Shown one piece after another: positions 46,687-55,758 of a stretch of 64,000 nt of DNA. Origin of the DNA: Paenibacillus sp. FSL H8-0548 (GTDB lineage: Bacteria > Bacillota > Bacilli > Paenibacillales > Paenibacillaceae); the NCBI RefSeq assembly GCF_038630985.1, contig NZ_CP152049.1, forward strand, positions 3,987,501 through 4,051,500, given 5' to 3'. A program made the position numbers and the translations under genes. Within the stretch, counting starts at the first letter, position 1. Each line of letters starts with the position of its first letter. Under the pieces are notes generated by a model. The model was not told where the DNA came from. It saw nothing but the letters and a program-made list of their open reading frames with translations, and made no database searches.

Positions 46687-47460
46687 ATGGTACATAACTT
46701 CATCATTGCGCCCCAAACCTATATTTCCTTCGAAAACGAAGCAGAGCAAATAGAAAAATGCAAGGAATGGAGCTTGCTGTCAGAGAAAGCAGCTAAATCG
46801 AAAGCGTTCTTCTACAAGCGCAATGGAATATCTCTTCCTTGCAGCATCGTCGGATATGTCGATAAGCTGACTGCGGTCATTTCATTCGAAAACGATCAAA
46901 AGCACTGCATTCACCCCTCTTATCTTAAGGAGATGCAAGCTGCCAATTATGGTCAAAGGGCTGCGGCCGCTATTGAAGAAGCTATAATTTTAGAGAGTGA
47001 AGCAGCTCCTGAGCTTGAGAATAATGCAGCTGCCGAGTTTTTAGCCACCGACGAGCCGGCGGAGCAATCATTGCCTGCTGCGGCTGAAGAACCAGTTATT
47101 GAGCCTAAAGTCGAAGCAGCATCAAAAGCAAAAACGAAAAAAGAGAAGAAGCCAAAGCTTGAGCTTCCAGAGGCAAAGGTGAAACTGGTCGCCACGGTTA
47201 AGGAATTTACAACCGTTCCGAACAATTTTTCCGATACCGAGGATGAAGTCGTTATCTATGAAGCCGTTGCTATTTCCGATCCTGATTTAACGATTGGCGA
47301 CGCCTGGTCCAGCCATAGCGCTACGCTCAAAAAATTCGAGCTCGAAATTGGAGACATCCTGAATTTTGAAGGAAAAGTGGTCGCGAAGAAGCTCTCTAAG
47401 CACCCTATTCCGTACAAGATTAACAATCCAGCTAAAATTCAAAAAGAAAAATTGGAATAA
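46687..47460 (+). CDS. Hypothetical protein with Ala/Glu/Lys-rich linker
   Basis: About 257 residues starting at ATG 46687 after GGCGGAG. A folded front (FIIAPQTYISFENEAEQIEK...GYVDKLTAVISFENDQKHCIHPSYLKEM), a long Ala/Glu/Pro/Lys linker (about 90-165) and a folded end (KLVATVKEFTTVPNNFSDTEDE...GDILNFEGKVVAKKLSKHPI), perhaps OB-like. I do not know the family. It follows the hybrid kinase by about 50 bases on the same strand. Confidence 0.6.
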   Translation: MVHNFIIAPQTYISFENEAEQIEKCKEWSLLSEKAAKSKAFFYKRNGISLPCSIVGYVDKLTAVISFENDQKHCIHPSYLKEMQAANYGQRAAAAIEEAIILESEAAPELENNAAAEFLATDEPAEQSLPAAAEEPVIEPKVEAASKAKTKKEKKPKLELPEAKVKLVATVKEFTTVPNNFSDTEDEVVIYEAVAISDPDLTIGDAWSSHSATLKKFELEIGDILNFEGKVVAKKLSKHPIPYKINNPAKIQKEKLE

Positions 47461-47491
47461 CAATGAAATAAGAGCTGCACAAAAAAGAAAA

Positions 47492-47538
47492 AGAGGCTGT
47501 TGCTTTTAACCCTTGCGGGAATTAAAGCAACAGCCTCT
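47492..47538. terminator. Bidirectional terminator at the araA 3' end
   Basis: AGAGGCTGTTGCTTTAATTC-type stem pairs with its complement around a short CGCAAGGG loop; T runs on the minus-strand side. Confidence 0.88.
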
Positions 47539-47569
47539 GCTATTTACGAGCGATCAACTGAATGAATGA

Positions 47570-49060
47570 TTAGCGAATACGGTAGCTGAGTTCATTCCAG
47601 CGAAGCTCATTGCGAACGCTGCGTACTGACGAGTTTTTATCAATAACGACGGTTTCGATACCGACCAGATCAGCCCAATCTACCAGTTGCTCCGTTGTTA
47701 CTACATAGGAGAATACGGTATGATGCGCCCCGCCAGCATAGATCCAGCTCTCTGCTGCATCACGAAGGGATGGCTGCGGCTTCCACAATACACGCGCAAC
47801 TGGAAGCTTTGGCATTTCGTGCATTGGTTTAACTGCGTCTACTTTGTTGATAATCAAACGGAAGCGATTACCGAGATCTACAAGTGAAGCATTAAGCGCT
47901 GCACCCGCGCGTCCGTCAAATACGATACGAGCTGGATCAGCTTTACCGCCGATTCCTAGTGGATGAACCTCAATTTTCGGACGGTTATCTGCAATCGTAG
48001 GACAAACCTCAAGCATATGAGAGCCGAGTACAAGCTCATTGCCTTCTTCAAGATGGTAGGTGTAATCCTCCATGAAGGAAGTGCCTTTGTTGTTTGCAAT
48101 CAGCTTCATCAGACGAGTAAGAGCAGAAGTTTTCCAGTCCCCTTCGCCGCCGAAGCCATAGCCTTGCTCCATCAGACGCTGTACCGCTAGACCTGGAAGC
48201 TGCTTCATACCGTGCAGATCTTCAAAGGAAGTCGTGAACGCGGAGAAGCCGCCCTCTTGCAGGAATGCTTTGAGTCCAAGCTCGATGCGAGCTTGCTCGC
48301 CAATGGCTGCCCAAGATGCCGAGTTGCCGCGAGTCTCGGATGAAATAACGTATTGCTCGTTGTATTCCTCAAGAAGCTGCTTCACCTCTGATTCGGATAC
48401 TTCATTCATTCGAGCAACTAGATCGCCGATGCCGTAGCCGTTTATCGACCAGCCCAATTTAATTTGCGCTTCAACCTTGTCGCCTTCTGTAACGGAAACT
48501 TGACGCATATTGTCACCGAAGCGGGCTACTTTCAAATGGCGGCCTTCGTTAACTGCAATTGCAGTCCCCATCCAGCTGCCGATACGCGAACGCGTCTCGC
48601 CATCTTCCCAGTGTCCAGTAACTACTTTGCGTTCAATGTTCAGACGGGAGAAAATATGTCCATACTCACGATCGCCATGCGCCGATTGATTCGTATTCAT
48701 GAAATCCATATCAATCGTTTCCCAAGGAATATCGCGGTTAAATTGTGTATGAAGGTGCAGAAGCGGCTTACGAAGCTCCGACAAGCCATGAATCCACATT
48801 TTAGCTGGAGAGAAGGTGTGCATCCAAGTAATAATGCCCGCACAGTTCTCGTCTGCCTTAGCTTCAATACAAAGCTTATAAATTTCTTCAGGAGTTGTTA
48901 CTACAGGTTTAAATACGATCTCAGAAGCAATAATAGAATCATCGTTCAACGCAGCAGTAATAATACGTGAATGCTGTGCTACTTCCTCTAGCGTCTCAGG
49001 TCCGTACAAGTGCTGGCTTCCGGTAACAAACCAAAATTGATAAGGTTTTACTTGCAACAT
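47570..49060 (-). CDS. araA: L-arabinose isomerase
   Basis: 496 residues, full length. Recognised from MLQVKPYQFWFVTGSQHLYG, ITWMHTFSPAKMWIHGL, HTQFNRDIPWETIDMDFMN, GYGFGGEGDWKTSALTRL and SHMLEVCPTIA. It turns L-arabinose into L-ribulose in the cytosol with Mn2+ and opens the Bacillus-type pathway. The start follows GAGGAGG. It is transcribed alone here from a promoter with AraR-like operators; araB and araD are not in the window. Confidence 0.97.
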   Translation of the reverse strand: MLQVKPYQFWFVTGSQHLYGPETLEEVAQHSRIITAALNDDSIIASEIVFKPVVTTPEEIYKLCIEAKADENCAGIITWMHTFSPAKMWIHGLSELRKPLLHLHTQFNRDIPWETIDMDFMNTNQSAHGDREYGHIFSRLNIERKVVTGHWEDGETRSRIGSWMGTAIAVNEGRHLKVARFGDNMRQVSVTEGDKVEAQIKLGWSINGYGIGDLVARMNEVSESEVKQLLEEYNEQYVISSETRGNSASWAAIGEQARIELGLKAFLQEGGFSAFTTSFEDLHGMKQLPGLAVQRLMEQGYGFGGEGDWKTSALTRLMKLIANNKGTSFMEDYTYHLEEGNELVLGSHMLEVCPTIADNRPKIEVHPLGIGGKADPARIVFDGRAGAALNASLVDLGNRFRLIINKVDAVKPMHEMPKLPVARVLWKPQPSLRDAAESWIYAGGAHHTVFSYVVTTEQLVDWADLVGIETVVIDKNSSVRSVRNELRWNELSYRIR

Positions 49061-49075
49061 TTTAATGGTTCCTCC

Positions 49076-49187
49076 TCAAGTTTTGCGAATGCAAAACAGC
49101 TTCGTAAGCATTCACTTAAGTTTTGCGAATGCAAAACAGCTTCGTAAGCATTCACTCAAGTTTTGCGAATGCAAAACAGCTTCGTAA
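49076..49187. repeat. Three 40-base tandem repeats in the araA leader
   Basis: Units start at 49076, 49116 and 49156 (the last about 32 bases). Each has AAGTTTTGCGAATGCAAAAC and AGCTTCGTAAGCATTCAC. Inside, TTTTGC-GAAT-GCAAAA is a perfect palindrome. They lie between the promoter and the ribosome site, so they would be transcribed. Confidence 0.92.
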
Positions 49188-49192
49188 ATTTA

Positions 49193-49207
49193 ACTTGTAC
49201 GGACATT
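49193..49207. promoter_or_regulatory. AraR-like operator, distal
   Basis: ACTTGTACGGACATT resembles the AraR consensus (ATTTGTACGTACAAAT) with a worn right half. Confidence 0.55.
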
Positions 49208-49236
49208 AGGGAGCATTCATTACGTCCATACCCCCA

Positions 49237-49251
49237 ACTTGTACATACAAG
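49237..49251. promoter_or_regulatory. AraR-like operator, near the transcription start
   Basis: ACTTGTACATACAAG is close to the Bacillus AraR box ATTTGTACGTACAAAT and sits a few bases past the predicted transcription start, where a repressor would block RNA polymerase. Confidence 0.75.
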
Positions 49252-49264
49252 CAACTCTACGTTT

Positions 49265-49293
49265 ATCATACTCTGAACAGGAGAGGTTTTCAA
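49265..49293 (-). promoter_or_regulatory. Sigma-A promoter of araA
   Basis: On the minus strand TTGAAA (-35) and TATGAT (-10) are 17 bases apart. Transcription should start near 49258, about 200 bases before araA. Confidence 0.75.
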
Positions 49294-49325
49294 TAACATT
49301 CCTCTATAAAAATGAAAATTCCTCG

Positions 49326-49511
49326 TTAAATTTGTTCCAACCGATAGGTATAGCCGCAGAAGGAGCAGCGGAATAAAACACTTTTATCGCCAATGGTAAA
49401 CGTCAGCCTCTCATCATCTTCAATTTCAATAAACTCTCTTCCCTGCTCGTCCCGATCTCCAGTTGCAAACATAGACGTCTTGTTCCCGCACTCACACTCA
49501 AAGCTCATCAT
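49326..49511 (-). CDS. Small zinc-ribbon-like protein
   Basis: 61 residues with CEC and a CSFC pair (RCSFCGYTYRLEQI), enough for one zinc site, around an acidic middle. GAGGAG precedes the start region. It diverges from the methyltransferase at 49649. Function unknown. Confidence 0.6.
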   Translation of the reverse strand: MMSFECECGNKTSMFATGDRDEQGREFIEIEDDERLTFTIGDKSVLFRCSFCGYTYRLEQI

Positions 49512-49564
49512 AATTATGTACTCCTCTTTTTTTGAATTACCAGCCGATAATTGTTATGCTTTCA

Positions 49565-49593
49565 TTGCTTCATTGTGTTAGCTTCGATATAAT
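49565..49593 (+). promoter_or_regulatory. Sigma-A promoter of the methyltransferase operon
   Basis: TTGCTT and TATAAT separated by 17 bases, about 55 bases before ATG 49649. Confidence 0.65.
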
Positions 49594-49648
49594 TAGCGAT
49601 GACATTATTATATTACAAAAACAACGTCAAGGAAGGGTTACGAATAAC

Positions 49649-50515
49649 ATGTACATAGCAGATAAATGGGTCGATTACGAGGTTATAGATACAGGAGACG
49701 GAGACAAGCTGGAGCGCTGGGGCAATTATACGCTGCGCCGTCCTGATCCGCAAATTATTTGGCCGATTACTAATGAAACAGGACTTTGGAAACATGCAGA
49801 TGGACACTATCATCGCAGCAACGCCGGCGGCGGTCAATGGTCAATGAAAGAATCACTCCCTGAGCGCTGGACCATCTCCTACGGAGAGCTGAACTTTCAT
49901 ATCAAACCAACCAACTTTAAGCATACTGGGTTATTTCCTGAGCAAGCGGTCAATTGGAGCTGGATGATGGACAAAATCAGATCCGCAGGCCGTCCTATTC
50001 GTGTCTTGAATCTGTTTGCTTATTCCGGAGGAGCAACAGTCGCTGCAGCAGCTGCAGGAGCCGAGGTGTGTCACGTAGACGCTGCCAAAGGCATGGTTCA
50101 ATGGGCGAAGGATAATGCAAAGCTATCTGGGCTGGAATCCGCGCCAATCCGTTATATAACCGATGATGTCTTTAAGTTCGTTCAACGCGAGCAGCGCCGC
50201 GGCAAGCAATATGACGCGATCATTATGGACCCACCCTCTTACGGCCGAGGTCCAAACGGCGAAACCTGGAAGCTTGAAGAAAACCTGTTTCCGTTTCTTC
50301 AATCCTGCACCAGTATTTTGTCAGACAATCCGTTATTTCTATTAATTAATTCCTATACAACTGGACTCTCCCCTTCTGTGCTGCACAATTTACTGCATAT
50401 GACGATGAATGACAAGTTCGGCGGCGAAATTAATTGCGGTGAAATTGGATTGCCCATTACGAAATCCGGTCTGAATTTGCCCTGCGGCATTCTGGGACGC
50501 TGGGAGTCTAAGTAA
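49649..50515 (+). CDS. Class I SAM-dependent methyltransferase, RlmI/RlmK-like
   Basis: About 288 residues from ATG 49649, after AAGGAAGG. SAM-binding motif VLNLFAYSGGATVAAAAAGA with CHVDAAKGM, and the catalytic-type motif IIMDPPSYGRGP. This is the 23S rRNA large-subunit methyltransferase (C5-cytosine or N2-guanine) type, lacking a PUA domain. Which base is modified is not clear. Its stop shares one base with the start of the pseudouridine synthase gene (TAATG), so the two rRNA-modification genes are coupled. Confidence 0.82.
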   Translation: MYIADKWVDYEVIDTGDGDKLERWGNYTLRRPDPQIIWPITNETGLWKHADGHYHRSNAGGGQWSMKESLPERWTISYGELNFHIKPTNFKHTGLFPEQAVNWSWMMDKIRSAGRPIRVLNLFAYSGGATVAAAAAGAEVCHVDAAKGMVQWAKDNAKLSGLESAPIRYITDDVFKFVQREQRRGKQYDAIIMDPPSYGRGPNGETWKLEENLFPFLQSCTSILSDNPLFLLINSYTTGLSPSVLHNLLHMTMNDKFGGEINCGEIGLPITKSGLNLPCGILGRWESK

Positions 50516-51228
50516 TGCCGATCACCGTATTATTTGAAGATAATCATCTGCTGGCTGTCGTCAAGCCTCCTGGCGTTCTCTCGCAAGAGGATGATACTGG
50601 CGACGCTGATATGCTAACACTGCTTAAACAGGATTTAAAGGAAAGACATAATAAGCCGGGAAATGTATTTCTCGGCCTTGTTCATCGTCTGGATCGAATG
50701 GTTGGCGGAGCTATGGTTTTTGCAAAAACCTCGAAAGCAGCCTCAAGATTATCTGCATCTGTTCGAAATAGGGAATTTGGCAAAACCTATATATGTATTG
50801 TGCAAGGAACTCCAGCGAAGCCTGAGGCTCGTTTGACGCACTATATCCTGAAGGATAACAAGCATAATCAGGTTACTGTTTATAACAAGCCTACTGCGGA
50901 TGCAAAAGAAGCTGTTATGGATTATGAGGTAGCAGCTGCAAGCGGACGTTACTCACTGATAGCTGTGAGGCTGCATACAGGAAGACCACATCAAATTCGT
51001 GCACAGATGTCTCATATCGGCTGTCCTCTCGTCGGGGACCTTAAATACGGCGCGAAGCCAACTGGCGGCATTAATGAAATTGCTTTGTGGTCTACCTCTG
51101 TATCCGCCCCTCATCCTGTCACTAAGGAATGGATGAGCTTTCGTTCTATTCCATTTGGCTCGGATGCGTGGACCTGGTGGTCCTCCGAGCAGCTTGAAAC
51201 AGCCTCGAGCTTGCTGAGCAATAGGTAA
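50515..51228 (+). CDS. RluA-family pseudouridine synthase
   Basis: 237 residues with the family motif GLVHRLDRMVGGAMVFAKTS, where the Asp of HRLD is catalytic, plus GRPHQIRAQMSHIGCPLVGD. It makes pseudouridine in rRNA or tRNA. There is no S4 domain. It is coupled to the methyltransferase upstream and followed 17 bases later by capA-like. Confidence 0.9.
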   Translation: MPITVLFEDNHLLAVVKPPGVLSQEDDTGDADMLTLLKQDLKERHNKPGNVFLGLVHRLDRMVGGAMVFAKTSKAASRLSASVRNREFGKTYICIVQGTPAKPEARLTHYILKDNKHNQVTVYNKPTADAKEAVMDYEVAAASGRYSLIAVRLHTGRPHQIRAQMSHIGCPLVGDLKYGAKPTGGINEIALWSTSVSAPHPVTKEWMSFRSIPFGSDAWTWWSSEQLETASSLLSNR

Positions 51229-51245
51229 ACAGGAAGGACGAAATC

Positions 51246-52505
51246 ATGATACGCGGCAAGAGTCATCGTAAGTTTCAAGCGATATTATTAATTCTCAGCT
51301 TCATCGGTTTATTATTTATTTTCTTTATGCCCTCCCTCTTTGAGAGGGCTTCCGCTCCAGCAGCTTTGAATAATCCAGTCTCAACCCAGCCAACTCCAAA
51401 TGAACAGGCTATCGTTGCACCTTCCCCATCCCCTATCATCGTAGAGCCCACACCACCGCCTGAGCCTGTTTATGCTGAAGCTGTCTGGATGGCAGTAGGC
51501 GATGTAATGATGCATAAGCCACAGCTTCCTGGAGCGTATAACAAGGCGACAAAGAGCTATAACTTCGATTCTTTTTTCACAGAGGTTAAGCCAATCTTAG
51601 AGCAAGGGGACTGGGTCATAGCGAATTTGGAGACACCCATTGCAGGGAATGAGGTTGGCTTCCCAGGTTATCCTCGCTTTAACGCTCCTACGGAGCTTGC
51701 AGATGCGCTTAAGAACGCAGGGTTTAACCTTATTACGAACGCGAACAATCATTCTCTCGATCAAGGCGAATCCGGAATTTTACACACGCTGGAGAAGCTA
51801 AAGGAGCTTGAACTTCCTACGAAGGGAACCGCAGCATCGCAGGTAGAAGCAGACAGCAACGTAATATCCGAGAAGAATGGTATCCGCATGGGGCTGCTGG
51901 CATACACATACGGTACAAATGGCATTCCGATCCCTGAAGGTAAGTCATATCTCATATCATTAATCGACGAGAAACAAATAATCGAAGATATTTCTAAGCT
52001 GAGAGAAGCAGGAGCTGATCTCATTACAGTCTCCTTGCACTTTGGAACCGAGTATCAAACCGTTCCGAACGATGAACAAAAACGACTAGCCCGTGTACTC
52101 ATTGCTTCAGGAGCCGATATTATTGCGGGCTCACACCCCCATGTTGTTCAGCCCTATGAGGTGCTTGAAACAACGGATGAATTAGGAAATACAAGAAATG
52201 GACTTATTATCTATTCTATGGGTAACTTTATTTCTAATCAGCGGGGCGACACGAAGGATTACGGAGTTATTTTTAAAGTGAATGTTCGCAAAAATATGAC
52301 TGACGGCACCATTGAACTAACCGAAATCGAATCAATTCCAACCTGGGTGCATCGGTATAAGCCCGATACTGCTTATCGATACCGGATATTGCCGGTTGAG
52401 GAAACGCTTGCTGCTTCCAGTGACACGTTATTATCAAAAGCCGACTACCGTGAACTTCAAGAAAATTATAACCTGCTGCGCAATCGGCTTGATTCTATGA
52501 AATAA
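51246..52505 (+). CDS. CapA-family protein (PGA capsule-type metallophosphatase)
   Basis: 419 residues: an N-terminal membrane anchor (about 10-32), a Pro-rich linker and a CapA domain with WMAVGDVMMHKPQ, WVIANLETPIAG, NANNHSLDQGESG and GSHPHVVQPYE. CapA proteins act in poly-gamma-glutamate capsule or related envelope work. They are anchored outside. It has the same strand and short spacing as the two upstream genes, but its job looks unrelated. Confidence 0.88.
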   Translation: MIRGKSHRKFQAILLILSFIGLLFIFFMPSLFERASAPAALNNPVSTQPTPNEQAIVAPSPSPIIVEPTPPPEPVYAEAVWMAVGDVMMHKPQLPGAYNKATKSYNFDSFFTEVKPILEQGDWVIANLETPIAGNEVGFPGYPRFNAPTELADALKNAGFNLITNANNHSLDQGESGILHTLEKLKELELPTKGTAASQVEADSNVISEKNGIRMGLLAYTYGTNGIPIPEGKSYLISLIDEKQIIEDISKLREAGADLITVSLHFGTEYQTVPNDEQKRLARVLIASGADIIAGSHPHVVQPYEVLETTDELGNTRNGLIIYSMGNFISNQRGDTKDYGVIFKVNVRKNMTDGTIELTEIESIPTWVHRYKPDTAYRYRILPVEETLAASSDTLLSKADYRELQENYNLLRNRLDSMK

Positions 52506-52526
52506 GCGAATGAATTAGTGCATTGC

Positions 52527-52931
52527 TTACAAGTTAGCTACTTTGCCTAATAAATAAACAAGCAGCTGCTGATTATGGGAAGAAATGCGGTCCAACGATT
52601 GCCCGATCATTTCGGTCCGAATTGTTGAACCGCGATTTGCTTCCGCTTTCCCCTTCTCCGATACGGATACCCATACGATTCTCCGATCATTATTATCCCG
52701 CGAACGTTCAATCAATTCATTCCGTTCCATACGATCCAGCAGCGTAGTAATCGCAGCAGGCGTAGTCGCTAAATACTGAATTAAATCTGACGGCTTCATC
52801 GGCTGATGCGCTATTAAAAGCTCAAGTACATTAAGCTGTCCTTCTGTTAAAGGAGCAAGTGACTGTTCCAAGTTGTTTTTCCATTCTCGCGATAGCTTCG
52901 TCCATAATTGAGTAAATTCTCCAGACACCAT
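52527..52931 (-). CDS. MarR-family transcriptional regulator
   Basis: About 134 residues: winged HTH MKPSDLIQYLATTPAAITTLLDRMERN, and the wing ELIERSRDNNDRRIVWVSVSEKG. I start at ATG 52931 after AGGTG; an upstream ATG at 52955 has no clear site. It converges on capA. Ligand and targets unknown. Confidence 0.85.
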   Translation of the reverse strand: MVSGEFTQLWTKLSREWKNNLEQSLAPLTEGQLNVLELLIAHQPMKPSDLIQYLATTPAAITTLLDRMERNELIERSRDNNDRRIVWVSVSEKGKAEANRGSTIRTEMIGQSLDRISSHNQQLLVYLLGKVANL

Positions 52932-53135
52932 TAATCCACACCTGCCCTTTGTCATTTTCCAACTATTTACTCATTATTATAACAGTCTTTGTTGTCGTTT
53001 TAAAGATTAACCCAATTAATAATTTGCGCTATTAAACGATACAATCATGAACATTATGACAGCGTTTGACATACAATGTGGCAAAAGCCTATGGCTATGT
53101 CTACTTTTGCTTAAGATCAAGGAGCGTGAACCAGA

Positions 53136-53303
53136 GTGGAAGAACGGAAAGCTGTCATTATACAGAAAATAAAAAAATATGGCATCATAAAAGACCCACA
53201 ATGGCTAGACCGCCCGGATGAGCTGGTACCATTGTGGGTCATGCTTGAAGCAATATTAGAAGTCATTGAACGGTTTGATCCGCCTAATCGTCCTTATGAT
53301 TAG
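53136..53303 (+). CDS. Small hypothetical protein overlapping the parC 3' end
   Basis: 55 residues from GTG 53136 (GGAG 11 bases upstream): [20 protein letters not shown], then [20 protein letters not shown] and [15 protein letters not shown]. It looks like a real, helical small protein. It ends inside the last 20 bases of parC on the other strand. No family is recognised. Confidence 0.5.
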   Translation: MEERKAVIIQKIKKYGIIKDPQWLDRPDELVPLWVMLEAILEVIERFDPPNRPYD

Positions 53304-55746
53304 CTTCCAATATGGAGCGTGCGAGCGTATACGATATAACATCATTTTTCTCTAGCGGGAATAGAAGCTTGCCAATCGCTTTACGCTCTTCAATTGGTGC
53401 TTTCTCTGAGATGGCACTCAGCTTCGCTCCAGATGATGTAATTGCGACGATATTCATCGCTTCCTTGCAATAATAGGCTGTGACCAATGCCGCGCCGTTT
53501 GGACGCACCCGCTTGCCTTCTTTAAACTCAAACGTTTGGACGCCCTTGCCGCCTCTTCCTTGAATTGGATAGTCGAGCAGCAGCGTACGCTTGGCAAAAC
53601 CGATATCAGTGATGACGAGTACTTCGCCCTCATCCTCAGCAACCCATTCTGCCGCGATAAGCTCGTCTCCATCCTTTAGCTGGATGCCCCGAACACCTGA
53701 AGCTACTCTGCCCATCGAATTCACTTCAGTTTCAGCGAATCGAATACTCATACCGAGCTTAGTGATGAGCATAATTTGCTTCGAGCTGTCACTCAGTACA
53801 ACCCGAATAATTTCATCGCCGTCTGATACTTTGCAGGCCGCTACAGCCGTTGATCGCGTTGTCGCATATTCCTTAAGCTCTGTTCGTTTCACCTGGCCGC
53901 GCTTCGTCACAAAGACTAGAGAGGCGGTAGAAGCTAAAATATCTTTAATTGGAATGACACTTACAATCGCATCATCCTTCGGTATAGCTACTACGTTTAC
54001 GATAGCGGTTCCGGTATCCTTCCACTTAAATTCTGGAATTTGATGGACAGGCAATAAATAATATTGACCTTTGCGCGTAAACAAAAGCAAGTTATCTATC
54101 GTATTTACAGACAGAAGATCCGTTACAAAATCGCCGTCCTTCACACCTGCATTTTGAAGCTCTCCACCAGATCTTGTGAACGACAGCATGCTTGTACGCT
54201 TCACGTACCCATCTCTACTCAGGGTAACGAGAACATCCTCAGGCGTAACAAGCACCTCAAGATTGACTTTCAGCTCCTCAACCTCACCGCGAAGATCAGA
54301 ACGGCGATCTATGCCATATTTCGTCTGAATCTCAAGCAGTTCGTCCTTTATGACACCTAATAGTTTTTTTTCACTTGCTAAAATCGATTTGAAGTAAGCG
54401 ATTTTCTTCATCGCTTCCTTAAGCTCTTTCTCAAGCGTATTAATTTCTAGATTCGTTAAGCGATAAAGCTGTAACGTAAGTATCGCGTCGGCCTGGCGCG
54501 CAGTAAAGCCAAATTTGGCTACCAAATTGTCTTGTGCGTCCGCACGATTTTTGGACGCTTTAATCGCTGCAATTACTTCATCGAGTATATTAAGCGCCTT
54601 TACGAGCCCTTCTACAACATGAGCACGGTCCTCAGCCTTTTCCAAATCATATTTGGTACGGAAGGTTACAACTTCCTTCTGATGCTCAATATAAGCCGAT
54701 AGAATTTGCTTCAATCCAAGCTGCATAGGCGTTTTGTTTACAATCGCGACCATATTAAAGCTGTAAGCGACCTGTAAATCCGTTTTCTTGAATAAATAAG
54801 CTAATATGCCTTGCGCATCAGCATCCTTCTTAAATTCAACAACGATACGCAAACCATTGCGTCCGCTTTCGTCGCGAACTTCAGCGATACCCTCAACCTT
54901 TTTCTCAAGACGGATATTTTCCATTGCTGTAACGAGCCTGGATTTCACAACCTGATAAGGAATTTCCGTAATAACAAGCTGCGTCTTGCCTCCGCGCATA
55001 TCCTCAATTGCCGTTTTAGCACGTATATAAATACGTCCCTTACCTGTTGCGTAAGCATCTTTTATGCCTTCTTCGCCCATAATAATGCCGCCTGTTGGAA
55101 AATCCGGTCCTTTGACATACGTCATAAGCTCTTCGAGCGTGAGGTCTGGGCTTCCCATAAGGGCGATACAAGCGTTGATGACCTCGCGCAGATTATGGGG
55201 CGGTATTTCCGTGGCAAAGCCGGCAGAGATGCCGCTGGTCCCGTTTACGAGCAGATTAGGGTACCGCGACGGCAGCACAACCGGCTCCTTCGTCGTATTG
55301 TCGAAATTATCCTTGAACTGCACCGTTCTTTTTTCTATATCACGAAGCAGCTCCATCGCGATAGGCGACAAGCGTGCTTCTGTATATCGCATAGCTGCTG
55401 CAGGGTCATCATCCTGAGAGCCCCAATTGCCATGACCGTCAACGAGCGGATGCCCCATCTTCCAAGGCTGCGCCATACGAACCATACCCTCATAAATTGA
55501 CGAATCTCCATGCGGGTGATAGTTACCCATGACGTCACCGACGGTTTTCGCCGATTTCCGATACTGCTTGTCCGGCGTATTGCCTGAATCGTACATCGCA
55601 TATAGAATACGACGCTGCACCGGCTTCAAACCATCGCGAACGTCAGGAATAGCTCGGTCCTGAATTATATACTTTGAATAGCGTCCGAAGCGGTCTCCCA
55701 CTATCTCTTCCAAAAACGCCGGTAAAAACTGTTCCAGCATACTCAT
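53284..55746 (-). CDS. parC: DNA topoisomerase IV subunit A
   Basis: 820 residues. The catalytic Tyr is Y121 in [10 protein letters not shown]. The quinolone region [12 protein letters not shown] has the sensitive Ser/Glu pattern. A C-terminal beta-pinwheel follows with repeats such as [14 protein letters not shown] and [16 protein letters not shown] GyrA-box-like QGRGGKG is present late, but pairing with parE and the short C-terminus favour ParC over GyrA. It cuts and rejoins DNA to separate daughter chromosomes. It lies 12 bases after parE. Confidence 0.93.
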   Translation of the reverse strand: MSMLEQFLPAFLEEIVGDRFGRYSKYIIQDRAIPDVRDGLKPVQRRILYAMYDSGNTPDKQYRKSAKTVGDVMGNYHPHGDSSIYEGMVRMAQPWKMGHPLVDGHGNWGSQDDDPAAAMRYTEARLSPIAMELLRDIEKRTVQFKDNFDNTTKEPVVLPSRYPNLLVNGTSGISAGFATEIPPHNLREVINACIALMGSPDLTLEELMTYVKGPDFPTGGIIMGEEGIKDAYATGKGRIYIRAKTAIEDMRGGKTQLVITEIPYQVVKSRLVTAMENIRLEKKVEGIAEVRDESGRNGLRIVVEFKKDADAQGILAYLFKKTDLQVAYSFNMVAIVNKTPMQLGLKQILSAYIEHQKEVVTFRTKYDLEKAEDRAHVVEGLVKALNILDEVIAAIKASKNRADAQDNLVAKFGFTARQADAILTLQLYRLTNLEINTLEKELKEAMKKIAYFKSILASEKKLLGVIKDELLEIQTKYGIDRRSDLRGEVEELKVNLEVLVTPEDVLVTLSRDGYVKRTSMLSFTRSGGELQNAGVKDGDFVTDLLSVNTIDNLLLFTRKGQYYLLPVHQIPEFKWKDTGTAIVNVVAIPKDDAIVSVIPIKDILASTASLVFVTKRGQVKRTELKEYATTRSTAVAACKVSDGDEIIRVVLSDSSKQIMLITKLGMSIRFAETEVNSMGRVASGVRGIQLKDGDELIAAEWVAEDEGEVLVITDIGFAKRTLLLDYPIQGRGGKGVQTFEFKEGKRVRPNGAALVTAYYCKEAMNIVAITSSGAKLSAISEKAPIEERKAIGKLLFPLEKNDVISYTLARSILEANHKDD

Positions 55747-55758
55747 GCAGAAATCCCC

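Noticed and set aside
49076..49187. CRISPR-like array
   Set aside because: The 40-base units abut directly with no spacers between them; it is a tandem repeat, not a CRISPR array.
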